Shown: in pieces, positions 27,397 through 35,504 of the stretch
How positions within the stretch are numbered: position 1 is the stretch's first letter
How the letters are laid out: every line of letters starts with the position of its first letter
NCBI GenBank assembly: GCA_025141015.1
Contig: CP081098.1
Location: forward strand, 671,501 to 735,500
Source: Rhodobacteraceae bacterium M382
GTDB lineage: Bacteria; Pseudomonadota; Alphaproteobacteria; Rhodobacterales; Rhodobacteraceae
Length of the DNA stretch: 64,000 nt
Direction of reading: 5' to 3'
The notes under the pieces: generated by a model
Told to the model about the DNA's origin: nothing
The model's input: only the letters and a program-made list of their open reading frames with translations
Databases searched by the model: none
Translations under genes and position numbers: made by a program

Positions 27397-28326
27397 TCAG
27401 AAGGTGCCGACCCAGGCGATGACAAGGGGAATGGTCGCTATGCTGGCCACGGTCGAAAACAGGATCGAAGCCGAAACGCGGTGCGGTGCAATTCCATAAT
27501 GTTGCGCCAGCATATAGACATTGCCTGCCACGGGCAGGGCCGCGGCCGATATGGTGACCGCTGCTGAGTAGGGATCGACGGGCAATAGGACCAGCACACA
27601 TAGGGCGACCAGCGCCGGATGCAGGATCAATTTGGCGCTGCTGAGCCAAATCGCAATCTGCATCCGTTCTGCAGACTTGCTGGCCAGGGACGCCCCGATG
27701 GCGAACAGAGCCCCGGGAGTGGCAGCACCGCCGAGGATGGACAGGAATTCGTCGAAAGGGTCGGGCAATGGAAGCGCAAGAGCGGCCCAGGACAACCCAA
27801 GGGTAATGGAAACGATCATGGGATTGCGCAAGAGCCCCATGCCAACCTGGCGCAGAGTTTTCAAGCCAAGCCCCTGTCCGCGGCCCGCATTGATCAGAAC
27901 GACGATCAGAGAGGAAAAAACCACCAGATCGACCGCAAGAACCAACATAACAACTCCAATCGCCGCCGTGCCGAACAAGGCGGCCAACATTGGCAATCCT
28001 AGGAAACCTACGTTGCCTATGGCCGCGCACTGCGATTCAACGGCCGTGGTTGGGATATCCACACCGCGCAGACGCGCAACAAGTGTGGCAACCAGGTAAG
28101 TTGCCGCCGTTCCGAGCAGATAGGCAAGCACAAGTCGCCCGTTAAAGATTTCGGCAAAGGACAGGCTGGCAGAAAATCGGAAGATCATCGCGGATAGGGC
28201 AAAGTAGAACACAAATTTGGTGAGATAGACCGTGGCGTCTTCGCTGAAAAATCGGCTGCGTCCGGCCCAGTACCCCAGACCGATGATGGCAAAAAACGGC
28301 AGGGTTCTCATGAAAATGTCGATCAT
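27397..28326 (-). CDS. AEC family transporter
   Basis: A 309-residue inner-membrane protein of the auxin efflux carrier (AEC) family with about ten hydrophobic segments in two halves. Landmarks are IGLGYWAGRSRFF after the first helix, QCAAIGNVGFLGLP in the middle and AALPVAGNVYMLAQHYG near the end. Substrates in bacteria are often organic acids such as malate; none can be assigned. The start MIDIFMRTLPF at 28326 is preferred; the sequence further upstream (to 28659) reads as low-quality, basic peptide across an inverted-repeat region. Confidence 0.88.
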   Translation of the reverse strand: MIDIFMRTLPFFAIIGLGYWAGRSRFFSEDATVYLTKFVFYFALSAMIFRFSASLSFAEIFNGRLVLAYLLGTAATYLVATLVARLRGVDIPTTAVESQCAAIGNVGFLGLPMLAALFGTAAIGVVMLVLAVDLVVFSSLIVVLINAGRGQGLGLKTLRQVGMGLLRNPMIVSITLGLSWAALALPLPDPFDEFLSILGGAATPGALFAIGASLASKSAERMQIAIWLSSAKLILHPALVALCVLVLLPVDPYSAAVTISAAALPVAGNVYMLAQHYGIAPHRVSASILFSTVASIATIPLVIAWVGTF

Positions 28327-29388
28327 GGCAGATTGGTAACATGTGTTGACCAAATTGCAATGTCCACTGTTGGGAACGTGGCGACAGGCTGTCTTGGGTG
28401 GAACAAAACGTTGCTGTCTTCGTCGCGCTCCCGCCTGTTGTCGCCTTCCTGTCGGAAGTCTCCTCCCGTTGGGCCTGGCACCGCGCAAAGCGCGGTGCCA
28501 GGCCCATGTCCAAAAGGAGTGACGGCGGTCTGTTTGGACACGGGAGTTCTTCCGTTCGTGTCCTGTCACGATTTGCCGGTCCGGGTGTTCGATCCCAGGG
28601 GTTGATAGGCGCTGTTCTCGCAGCCATGGGCGGGGCGCATTCTGGGACAGCTTCGTCATGGGAACGCCCTAACCACGCAAGCCGCCCGAGTGGGGGCAAA
28701 GCGAAACCCTGACCGGCAAAAGCAATGCGCAACATAGCCCCGATATGCACCCGCTGTGGGCGACGTGCTGAGCACGGTATTCGGGGTCAACCCAATGGCC
28801 GCTGAAAGGTGGTCATATCGAGAGGCGGCTGCAGGCCGCAAAATGGGCCGAACGTGCTCCGCTCAATCGGCCTCAGTACATCGGTGGGGTGGCATGGTCG
28901 TCACATTCTGGGGAGGTGTGATGCTGTCGTCGCATGAATGTCTCCGGACTCTCCAGCTGTCGGAGCTGCCGGTTCCGAATTTTTTCGCGATCAGGGCCGC
29001 ATCGGTGTCTTCAGCGCCTTGGTCCATCTCGGCTTCAACACATGGATGGACACGCGCCAATACGTCTTTAGATCAATCGTCAACCGACCGGCTTTGCCCA
29101 TATCATCATTGGCAAAGCCCAGATTGTCTAGCAGCGGTTCTATTGCTGGGCGGGCATTGATCGGTCTGGGAAATACGCCGCGACTGCGTTTGACGATCTG
29201 GATAGTCACAGGTCCGTGTGGGAGATCCTTTGGGGCACCCGTCCGGGACCGTGACATATCACATTCACACAATCGCTCTCCCGGTGCCGGCGGGCATTCT
29301 TTGCCATTGATCCGGGGAGGCTGGGATAGAGGACGGGCTGACGAGGCCCGATCCTTTTTGTGATCACCCGGATGGCGGGGTTGAGAAC
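28327..29388. other. Gene-poor kilobase
   Basis: About 1.06 kb between the AEC and mbfA genes without a convincing gene. Open frames exist (plus 28938-29363, minus 28863-29060) but none resembles a known protein or has a supported ribosome-binding site. The first 240 bp hold a cluster of inverted repeats listed separately. The minus-strand peptide around 29100 (PLLDNLGFANDDMGKAGR) reads almost protein-like and could be a decayed gene, with no family match that I can name. Confidence 0.45.
28383..28563. repeat. Cluster of inverted repeats, possible structured RNA
   Basis: Five inverted repeats follow one another: GACAG-G-CTGTC (28383-28393), CTTCC-TGTC-GGAAG (about 28446-28459), a perfect 16-bp stem GGGCCTGGCACCGCGC with AAA loop (28471-28505), TGTCCAAA ... 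TTTGGACA (28507-28540) and GGACACG ... CGTGTCC (28536-28563; its first arm overlaps the last arm of the previous pair). The 16-bp stem is among the strongest in the window. It could be a REP-like element or part of a structured transcript. Confidence 0.6.
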
Positions 29389-30363
29389 CTAACCGCTGCC
29401 GATCAGGATCCCGGCCGCCAGAACCAACGCCCCTCCCAGAACCACTTGGAACACGGCCTTGAAGAACGGGGTTTCCATGAATTTGTTCTGAATCCAGGCA
29501 ATGGCCCAAAGTTCGATGAACACGATAATCCCGGCCAGGGTCGTCGCGGTCCAGAAGTCTGTGATGAGATAGGGCAGGGCGTGGCCCAACCCCCCGACCG
29601 TTGTCATTATCCCCGAGGCAAAGCCGCGTTTGACGGGCGATCCGCGTCCCGACAGTTCGCCGTCGTCTGATGCGGCTTCGGTGAACCCCATGGAGATTCC
29701 GGCTCCAACCGATGCCGCAATGCCGACCAGAAAGGTGGTCCATGTATCTTGCGTAGCAAAGGCCGTGGCAAAAATAGGTGCCAGCGTCGAAACCGATCCA
29801 TCCATGAGCCCGGCCAGCCCGGGCTGCACCCAGGTCAGGATGAATTGGCGCCGTGCAGTGGCATTCTCTTCGTCCACGCCTTCTTCGGTCAGATGGGTGT
29901 GGGCAAGGTTATCGGCAGTCGATTGGTGGCCGGCTTCGGCTGCAGCCAGATCACCCAGAAGCTTGCGGGTTTGCGCGTCCTTGCTGTGGGCTGCGGCAGT
30001 TGTGTAAAATCGTTCGGCGTCTTTTTCCATGGTCACCGCTTCTTCGCGGATCCGATCCAACCCCAGATTCTCCACCAACCAGACGGGTCGCCGTGCATAG
30101 TAACCTGCCACATGTTCACGCCGGATCAATGGAATGGTCGGGCCAAACCGGGCCTCGTGTAGGGCAATCAGCTGGGCGCGGTGGCTGTCCTCTTCGACAG
30201 CCATACCGTCAAAAATCTTGGCCGTGGAAGGAAAGTCCTGGCGCAGCGTTTCGGCGTAACCGCGATAGATGCGCGCATCATCTTCTTCGGATGAGATGGC
30301 CAGTGCGATGACCTCCTGTTCACTCAGGTCGCGAAACCGCTTGCGGTGCGAGAAAAAACGCAT
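29389..30363 (-). CDS. mbfA: Membrane-bound ferritin/iron exporter MbfA
   Basis: A 324-residue inner-membrane iron exporter. The N-terminal half (about 1-165) is a rubrerythrin-like diiron domain with glutamates in SSEEDDARIYRGYAE, VEEDSHRAQL and AAAEAGHQS; the C-terminal half is a VIT1/CCC1-type membrane domain with about five helices and the conserved entry segment QPGLAGLMDGSVSTLAPIFA. In Bradyrhizobium and Agrobacterium MbfA exports iron and protects against iron and peroxide, under repression by Irr when iron is low. An Irr-type box lies 15 bp upstream of the start. A TetR-family gene is divergent. Confidence 0.95.
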   Translation of the reverse strand: MRFFSHRKRFRDLSEQEVIALAISSEEDDARIYRGYAETLRQDFPSTAKIFDGMAVEEDSHRAQLIALHEARFGPTIPLIRREHVAGYYARRPVWLVENLGLDRIREEAVTMEKDAERFYTTAAAHSKDAQTRKLLGDLAAAEAGHQSTADNLAHTHLTEEGVDEENATARRQFILTWVQPGLAGLMDGSVSTLAPIFATAFATQDTWTTFLVGIAASVGAGISMGFTEAASDDGELSGRGSPVKRGFASGIMTTVGGLGHALPYLITDFWTATTLAGIIVFIELWAIAWIQNKFMETPFFKAVFQVVLGGALVLAAGILIGSG

Positions 30364-30377
30364 ATGTATCCTGCCTC

Positions 30378-30394
30378 TTTAGAACTGTTCTAAG
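30378..30394 (-). promoter_or_regulatory. Candidate Irr box (ICE) of mbfA
   Basis: TTTAGAACTGTTCTAAG contains the perfect inverted repeat TTAGAA-CTG-TTCTAA, matching the iron control element recognised by Irr in alphaproteobacteria. It lies 15 bp upstream of mbfA, a known member of the Irr regulon in rhizobia, and about 100 bp from the divergent TetR gene. Confidence 0.85.
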
Positions 30395-30492
30395 ATTAGC
30401 ATTGCAGCTGGTAGAGGCAAGCCCAAGTATTCTTGTTGTTGAAGGTTACCACTCCGGTTTAAGTTCAATGGGTCAGTGACAAAGGGGGTCGC

Positions 30493-31110
30493 ATGAATCA
30501 GCAAACGCGCATCGTGAAAACGGGCCGAAAGTACGACCAGGTGCTGGAGGGGGCGCGCAGCGTATTCATGGCCGACGGGTTCGAAGGGGCCAGTGTCGAT
30601 GATATCGCGCGGGCCGCTGGTGTCAGCAAGGCAACGCTTTACAGCTATTTCTCGGACAAGCGGCTGTTGTTTCGCGAAGTGGTGCGTACCGAATGTGAAC
30701 GTCAGGCCTGTGAGGCGGATGAATTGGTGGAAACCACCTGTTCGCCCGAAAAGGTGTTGTTTGAGACGGCCCACCGGATCATGGCGATCATCCTGTCCGA
30801 ATTCAGCGTCCAGATGTTCCGGATTTGTGTGGCTGAATCTGAGCGGTTCCCGGAGTTGGGACAAGAGTTCTATGAAAGCGGCCCGTTGGTGCTCAAGGCG
30901 CATCTGGAGGAATACCTCGAGGGAGCGCGGGACCGGGGTGAATTGAAGATCAACGATATATCGCTGGCGGCCGACCAGTTTGCCGAGCTGTGCAAGGCCG
31001 GGTGGATGCTGCGCGCGATATTCATGCATGAGCGCGATTTCTCGCAGGAAGAGAAAAACCGCTTTGCGCAGGGGGCTGTCGATACCTTTATGGCGCGTTA
31101 CGGGGTTTGA
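30493..31110 (+). CDS. TetR/AcrR family regulator
   Basis: A 205-residue DNA-binding repressor type. The N-terminal helix-turn-helix covers about residues 15-62 (VFMADGFEGASVDDIARAAGVSKATLYSYFSDKRLLF), an excellent TetR match. The ligand domain resembles the AefR-like C-terminal group (RFPELGQEFYESGP). It is divergent from mbfA, so it may control itself, mbfA or distant genes; the Irr-type box lies on the mbfA side of the intergenic region. Ligand unknown. Confidence 0.9.
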   Translation: MNQQTRIVKTGRKYDQVLEGARSVFMADGFEGASVDDIARAAGVSKATLYSYFSDKRLLFREVVRTECERQACEADELVETTCSPEKVLFETAHRIMAIILSEFSVQMFRICVAESERFPELGQEFYESGPLVLKAHLEEYLEGARDRGELKINDISLAADQFAELCKAGWMLRAIFMHERDFSQEEKNRFAQGAVDTFMARYGV

Positions 31111-31155
31111 AGGGGGCTGCCTGCCCACAATTGACCCTAGGGTCGGAAGGCACCT

Positions 31156-31887
31156 TCACTCAACAATATCGATTTCCCCTTCCAGATCATCCAGTTCGTC
31201 GGTCACGTCGGCAACCTCAAGGACGCGAACGATGTCCTGGGCGAACGCGGGAAAATGTTCGACAAAGTCAAACCCGCGCTGATCCGACCCGATAAACAAT
31301 AGCGTTCCGACAACAGCACCAACATTTACTTGAACATGGCAGGTTAGGGTGTCGGATCGAATACGTCCCCAACCGGCGCAGTTCACCCAATGTTCGGGGA
31401 TGCCGCGTTGATCCCCTTCCTTTGGAAAGAAAATGTAGATGCCGCTGCTTCGTTTCCCGTTTGGGCCAATCACTTTGGATTCATGGCTTTGGTATTCAAG
31501 GCCTCCAAAAAACCGTGTTCCAGTGGCGATCTTTGGTTTCATCTGGTTCGCCATGCGGTCAATTCCGTCAACATTTTCATATACGCTAAGGTTTGTCGGA
31601 GAGTAGCGCGAATACAGATCCGGGATCAGATCCGGGTTCATGTCCAATCGGAATTGCCTCCAGGGCATGTTGTCACTCCACAACCCACAGGTGCGGTAGT
31701 ATCGCTCACCCATACGAAGAACGACGCCATTTGGTGCGAGCGGTTCGGTGTCGTGGCAATAGGGGCTTTCGTCCGCCCACATGGCCTTTGTGTTGGCAAT
31801 AAAACCAAAAAGCAGAAAGAACAGGAGTACCATCCTGACGCTTCTGGATGACTGGAGCGGCGAGAGTTCGCAGTTTTTCGGGGGCAT
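31156..31887 (-). CDS. Secreted orphan protein
   Basis: A 243-residue protein of unknown family. It has a hydrophobic export signal (MVLLFFLLFGFIANTKA, beginning at residue 19 of this call), then a mature part with four cysteines (SPYCHDTE, YRTCGLW, VNCAGWG, LTCHVQV) that could form two disulfides in the periplasm. The C-terminus is strongly acidic (VADVTDELDDLEGEIDIVE). The start is uncertain: ATG at 31887 adds a basic n-region, ATG at 31833 leaves a signal without positive charge; no strong ribosome-binding site favours either. It is convergent with the TetR gene. A 9-bp-arm inverted repeat lies about 50 bp upstream. Confidence 0.6.
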   Translation of the reverse strand: MPPKNCELSPLQSSRSVRMVLLFFLLFGFIANTKAMWADESPYCHDTEPLAPNGVVLRMGERYYRTCGLWSDNMPWRQFRLDMNPDLIPDLYSRYSPTNLSVYENVDGIDRMANQMKPKIATGTRFFGGLEYQSHESKVIGPNGKRSSGIYIFFPKEGDQRGIPEHWVNCAGWGRIRSDTLTCHVQVNVGAVVGTLLFIGSDQRGFDFVEHFPAFAQDIVRVLEVADVTDELDDLEGEIDIVE

Positions 31888-31935
31888 GTGCACAATTACT
31901 CAACCAATGATTGCCCCGTGTACTCTATGCAGAGA

Positions 31936-31966
31936 CAATGTAAATTGCTTGGCTTCGTTTACATTG
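31936..31966. promoter_or_regulatory. Inverted repeat upstream of secreted orphan
   Basis: CAATGTAAA and TTTACATTG form perfect 9-bp arms separated by 13 nt. The repeat lies upstream of the minus-strand orphan gene and downstream of the cytochrome c gene, in AT-richer DNA, so it may be an operator for the orphan gene. Confidence 0.5.
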
Positions 31967-32039
31967 CGTGTCGAATGCCTGCTGGCAGGTCGCGCGTGTT
32001 GTGTTGGTTGTTCTTATACTGTGATGGATGTCCCCCAGA

Positions 32040-32498
32040 TTAGTGGGTTTTGACCATCTTGCGGTCCTCGCGATAGGCCTTGTGACAAGACAGACAAGCC
32101 CGCATCAGGACCGGCAGGGTACGACGTAATCCGTTTTGAGATCGCGCGTTCAGTGCGCGGGCCGCCTTGTTGGCGCCCTTGGCCCGATATTTGAAATCGG
32201 TCCAGTTGATCCACAGCGTGATTTTGGCGTTCGACAGCGGGTCAGTTCGGCGTTTTCGAAAATGTTTGGGAATCGCGTCGGTCATCTTGATCAGGGATTT
32301 GCGCGCGGCCCGTGCGCGGGGTTTGTCGAATCGGATCCGGTTGCTCATCATTCCAGTCAGCACATCCACAGCGGCCCGCCCTGTCTGCATGAGCTGCATC
32401 CGTTGCGCGACGTGGCGATTTTCCACGCGGTTTTGGGCTGGCGCGATTGATGCCACCAGAATCAGGGCCAGAATGATTAGTCGCGGTATCAGGCGCAT
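32040..32498 (-). CDS. Class II cytochrome c (c-prime/c-556 type)
   Basis: A 152-residue periplasmic haem protein. A signal peptide (MRLIPRLIILALILVASIAPA) precedes a four-helix-bundle-like sequence, with the haem-attachment motif CLSCHK close to the C-terminus (about 137-142), the arrangement of cytochrome c-prime and c-556. A Met near position 34-37 of the precursor (QRMQLMQ) could be the sixth ligand in a c-556-like protein. The role could be electron carriage or nitric-oxide binding; the neighbours do not decide. It is divergent from imuB. Confidence 0.85.
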   Translation of the reverse strand: MRLIPRLIILALILVASIAPAQNRVENRHVAQRMQLMQTGRAAVDVLTGMMSNRIRFDKPRARAARKSLIKMTDAIPKHFRKRRTDPLSNAKITLWINWTDFKYRAKGANKAARALNARSQNGLRRTLPVLMRACLSCHKAYREDRKMVKTH

Positions 32499-32547
32499 GG
32501 GTGCGAACCCGGTTTGGCTCGACTCTGGCAGGGCGAGTCAGGTATAA

Positions 32548-32562
32548 GAACAAAATGTGAAC
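32548..32562 (+). promoter_or_regulatory. LexA box of imuB
   Basis: GAACAAAATGTGAAC is a perfect match to the alphaproteobacterial LexA operator GAAC-N7-GAAC, 27 bp before the imuB start used here. A possible upstream start at 32557 would fall within the operator, which argues for the start at 32590. Confidence 0.88.
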
Positions 32563-32589
32563 ATTTACAAAAGCACATGTGGGTCTCCG

Positions 32590-34245
32590 ATGTCGCGCCG
32601 CCGTATTTTGTCATTATGGTTTCCCCGGTTGGGAGCGGAGCGGGTAATGCGTGCCGAACGTGGTGGGCTTGCCGGTCCTTTGGCTGTGGTCGAAGAACAA
32701 TCCAACACTCAGGTTATCACCGCGTTAAATACCGCAGCCGAAGCCGCAGGTTTGCAGGTTGGTCAGCCGTTGCGTGACGCCCATGCCATGTGTGCTCACC
32801 TGTTGACGCGCAATCGCAACGGCCCGGCGGAAACCGCATTTCTGGGGATCTTGCGGCGCTGGGCGGGTAAATATTCACCTTGGGTGGCTGATGAGGCACC
32901 GGATGGGTTGGTGGTGGATCTGACCGGTTGTGCGCATCTGTTCGGAGGGGAAGAGACGCTGTTGGCGCAGATCGAACAGGATTGCGCCGATATGGGGCTG
33001 AGCGTGCAGATGGGCATTGCCGATACGCTGGGTGCCGCATGGGCCCTGGCCCGTTATGCCGGGGTGGGGGCCGGATCAGACCGTTCTGGCGATGCCATTC
33101 AGCAGGAGGCCCGTGCCACCCGGTCGCGCGCGGTCAAGCGCAAACACTGGACCCGGGGCGGTGCCGCGCCACAGACGGTGCCCCTGTCACAGGGGGTGGC
33201 GCGGATTGCGGGGCAGGGGCAAACCTATGGCGCGCTCAGCCCGCTGCCGGTGGCGGCGCTGCGGCTGGAGGCCACGGCCGTGGCCCAGCTCAACCGGCTG
33301 GGGTTGCGCCGGGTCGGTGACCTGCTGGGACAGCCACGTGCAACCCTGGCCCGCCGGTTCGGGCGCGGATTGGTGCAGCGTTTGGATCAGGCGATGGGCA
33401 GCGCGCCTGAACCGGTCTCTCCGGCCCGCGCGCCGGATGTTTTTGCGGTGCGGCTGACCCTGCCCGAGCCGATCGGCTTGGTCGAGGATCTGATGGCCGG
33501 GATCGACCGGCTTCTGCCCCGGCTGTGCGCCCTGCTCGAAGACAAGGGCAAGGGCGCGCGGCTGTTGCGGCTCGAAGCGCATCGTACCGATCAAGTGGCC
33601 GAGAGGGTCGAGGTGGGCCTGGCCCGCCCGCTGCGCGACCCGCATCGAATCCGCCCACTGTTGGAGATGAAGCTGGAGCAGATTGACGCCGGATACGGCA
33701 TAGACATGCTGCGTCTGATCGCGGTGCAGGTGGAACCGATTCACGAACGCACCCAGGTCGGGCATCTGCAGGCGGGTCAGGCCGTCAGGGAACGCCTGGA
33801 AGGCAATACATTGCTTGATGATCTGATCGGACGGATGGGGGCACGGGTCGGGCTCGAGGCGATCACCCGGCTGCACCCGGTCGATACCCATATCCCCGAA
33901 AAAACGGCCAAGGTGATGGCCGCGGCCTGGTCGGTGCCCTCTGCCAATTGGCCAACAGCTCCGCGTCCGCGCCCATTGTTGCTGTGGACGCCCGAGGTCG
34001 TTCAGGCCCCAGACATCCGCACGATCCCGCCCCGGTTTCGCTGGCGGGGACGCGATTGGAATCTGGCCGAAGCGCAGGGGCCGGAACGAATTGCGCCAGA
34101 ATGGTGGCTGGAGGACCCCAACTGGCGCAGCGGGGTGCGGGACTACTGGGTGGTGTTGACCGCGTGCCACGAACGGCTGTGGTTGTTTTACGCCCATGGT
34201 GGGGCGGTGTCGTCAGGGTGGTTCTGCCAGGGCCGGTTTGCCTGA
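32590..34245 (+). CDS. imuB: ImuB, Y-family polymerase-like mutasome subunit
   Basis: A 551-residue cytosolic protein of the DNA polymerase Y family that lacks catalytic activity in characterised members and instead brings DnaE2 to the beta clamp during SOS translesion synthesis. It starts MSRRRILSLWFPRLGAERV and contains VDLTGCAHLFGGE, GIADTLGAAWALARYAG, a helix-hairpin-helix-like segment (LNRLGLRRVGDLLG), and the family tail GPERIAPEWW ... RDYWVVLT ... LWLFYAHGG. imuB usually sits between imuA and dnaE2; here imuA is absent, the cytochrome gene lies upstream, a hairpin and an ArsR gene follow, and dnaE2 is at 2.3 kb. LexA control is indicated by the box upstream. Confidence 0.93.
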   Translation: MSRRRILSLWFPRLGAERVMRAERGGLAGPLAVVEEQSNTQVITALNTAAEAAGLQVGQPLRDAHAMCAHLLTRNRNGPAETAFLGILRRWAGKYSPWVADEAPDGLVVDLTGCAHLFGGEETLLAQIEQDCADMGLSVQMGIADTLGAAWALARYAGVGAGSDRSGDAIQQEARATRSRAVKRKHWTRGGAAPQTVPLSQGVARIAGQGQTYGALSPLPVAALRLEATAVAQLNRLGLRRVGDLLGQPRATLARRFGRGLVQRLDQAMGSAPEPVSPARAPDVFAVRLTLPEPIGLVEDLMAGIDRLLPRLCALLEDKGKGARLLRLEAHRTDQVAERVEVGLARPLRDPHRIRPLLEMKLEQIDAGYGIDMLRLIAVQVEPIHERTQVGHLQAGQAVRERLEGNTLLDDLIGRMGARVGLEAITRLHPVDTHIPEKTAKVMAAAWSVPSANWPTAPRPRPLLLWTPEVVQAPDIRTIPPRFRWRGRDWNLAEAQGPERIAPEWWLEDPNWRSGVRDYWVVLTACHERLWLFYAHGGAVSSGWFCQGRFA

Positions 34246-34270
34246 ACGCTTCGTCCGAGGGCGAAGCGTT
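34245..34270 (+). terminator. Hairpin after imuB
   Basis: AACGCTTCG and CGAAGCGTT (9-bp arms, 8-nt loop) begin at the last base of the imuB stop codon, followed by TCCC rather than a T-run. It probably ends or stabilises the imuB message where dnaE2 would normally follow. Confidence 0.6.
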
Positions 34271-34310
34271 TCCCTTGGGCATCCGACGTCACGCAGGTTA
34301 CCCTGTTCCC

Positions 34311-35018
34311 ATGACAACACCACGCTTTGATATCATGGGACAGGCCCTGGGCGATAGCAGCCGCAACCGGATGCTGTGTGAGCTGATGCAGGGGCGGGCC
34401 TATACCAACAAGGAGCTGGCCAGCGCCGCAGGGATCACCGCCCAGACGGCCACTGCGCATCTGCGCCTGTTGCAACAGGCCGGGTTGGTGATCGCGGAAA
34501 AGAGCGGTCGCTGTGTCTATAACCGGATTGCCGGACCCGAAGTGGCCCTGGCGCTCGAACAACTGGCCACACTTACTCCGATGGACAGTTTGCACCGGGC
34601 ACAGCTGCGCAAGGCCGGGGCGCTTGCGCCTTTGCGCAGCTGCTACGATCATCTGGCCGGGCCGGTGGCCGTGGCGCTGGCACAGGCGTTTCTGACCCAA
34701 GGTATGCTGATACCTGACAGCGGCGGATACAGGGCCGTTCCCTCTGAACAGTGGGCGAAACTGGGGGTGTGCCTGCCCGACGGGCCGGCGCGGCAGCCCT
34801 TTGCCCGCCCCTGTTTGGATTGGACGGAACGCAAGCCACATATTGCGGGCCCATTGGGGGGCCAACTCATGACCCATGGGTTGAAGGTCGGATGGTACAA
34901 ACACCAACCCTACAAGCGTGGCTTGCTGATGACCCGCGCCGGCAAACAGGCGCTGGCACAGATTATGGGACTTGATCCCGACCCACCGAAAGAAAGCAGT
35001 GCGTCATGCATGATTTGA
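34311..35018 (+). CDS. ArsR-type helix-turn-helix regulator
   Basis: A 235-residue DNA-binding protein. The first 85 residues are an ArsR/SmtB-like winged helix (GDSSRNRMLCELMQGRAYTNKELASAAGITAQTATAHLRLLQQAGLV), followed by a longer domain typical of the subgroup that has RSCYDHLAGPVAVALAQAF. The classical ELCVCDL metal-binding motif is missing, so it is not an arsenic or zinc sensor of the usual kind. Its last codons overlap the next small gene by 13 bases, so the two are co-translated. Confidence 0.85.
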   Translation: MTTPRFDIMGQALGDSSRNRMLCELMQGRAYTNKELASAAGITAQTATAHLRLLQQAGLVIAEKSGRCVYNRIAGPEVALALEQLATLTPMDSLHRAQLRKAGALAPLRSCYDHLAGPVAVALAQAFLTQGMLIPDSGGYRAVPSEQWAKLGVCLPDGPARQPFARPCLDWTERKPHIAGPLGGQLMTHGLKVGWYKHQPYKRGLLMTRAGKQALAQIMGLDPDPPKESSASCMI

Positions 35019-35449
35019 AATCCGAGCGGTTTACCGTCGAAACCGGCACTCACATTCTGGTTCAGGTCCCGCAAGAGGCAGCCGACCGGGTGCTGCAAGC
35101 TATCCTGTCCCGTGATATCCTGCCTTGGGGCGATTATGATCAGGTGAGCTTTACCACCCAGCCAGGGCAACAGCAGTTCCGGTCTCTGCCCAAGGGGGTA
35201 AATGCTCCGACCGATCACGCGATAAAGGTGGCCTGCGTCGAGCTGCAGGTGTTCACCTGCGCGCGTGGAGCCAATCTAGAGCCGATCCTGCGGGCGATCT
35301 ATGACGTGCACCCCTATGAAGAACCGGTCATCCAGCTGATTGATGCGACCCGAACCCGGCACAACCGGGGCATGGATGAGGACAACCCGAACCGCTTCTG
35401 GAACGGTGATCCCCAGGAGTGGGTTCCTGCACCACATCGCGGAAAATAG
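35006..35449 (+). CDS. NIF3/YqfO dimer-domain-like small protein
   Basis: A 147-residue cytosolic protein with no catalytic motif. The segment CARGANLEPILRAIYDVHPYEEPVIQL closely resembles the CutA/PII-like domain inserted in NIF3/YqfO proteins (motif VHPYEEP), suggesting a small ligand- or metal-binding trimer. It overlaps the preceding ArsR gene by 13 bases, so the two may form a regulator-sensor pair. Function otherwise unknown. Confidence 0.7.
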   Translation: MHDLKSERFTVETGTHILVQVPQEAADRVLQAILSRDILPWGDYDQVSFTTQPGQQQFRSLPKGVNAPTDHAIKVACVELQVFTCARGANLEPILRAIYDVHPYEEPVIQLIDATRTRHNRGMDEDNPNRFWNGDPQEWVPAPHRGK

Positions 35450-35504
35450 GAGAGTTTCCGTCAAAAGACTTGATTTGCAAGGCGATTGCGGCAACCCTTG
35501 GAGT

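Noticed and set aside
28541-28560. GTTC-N4-GTTC as a possible LexA site
   Set aside because: The spacer is 4 nt, not 7, and there is no gene start nearby.
28560-28620. GTTCGATCC sequence that looked like a tRNA T-loop
   Set aside because: The flanking bases do not form a five-pair T-stem and no anticodon or acceptor arm can be built around it.
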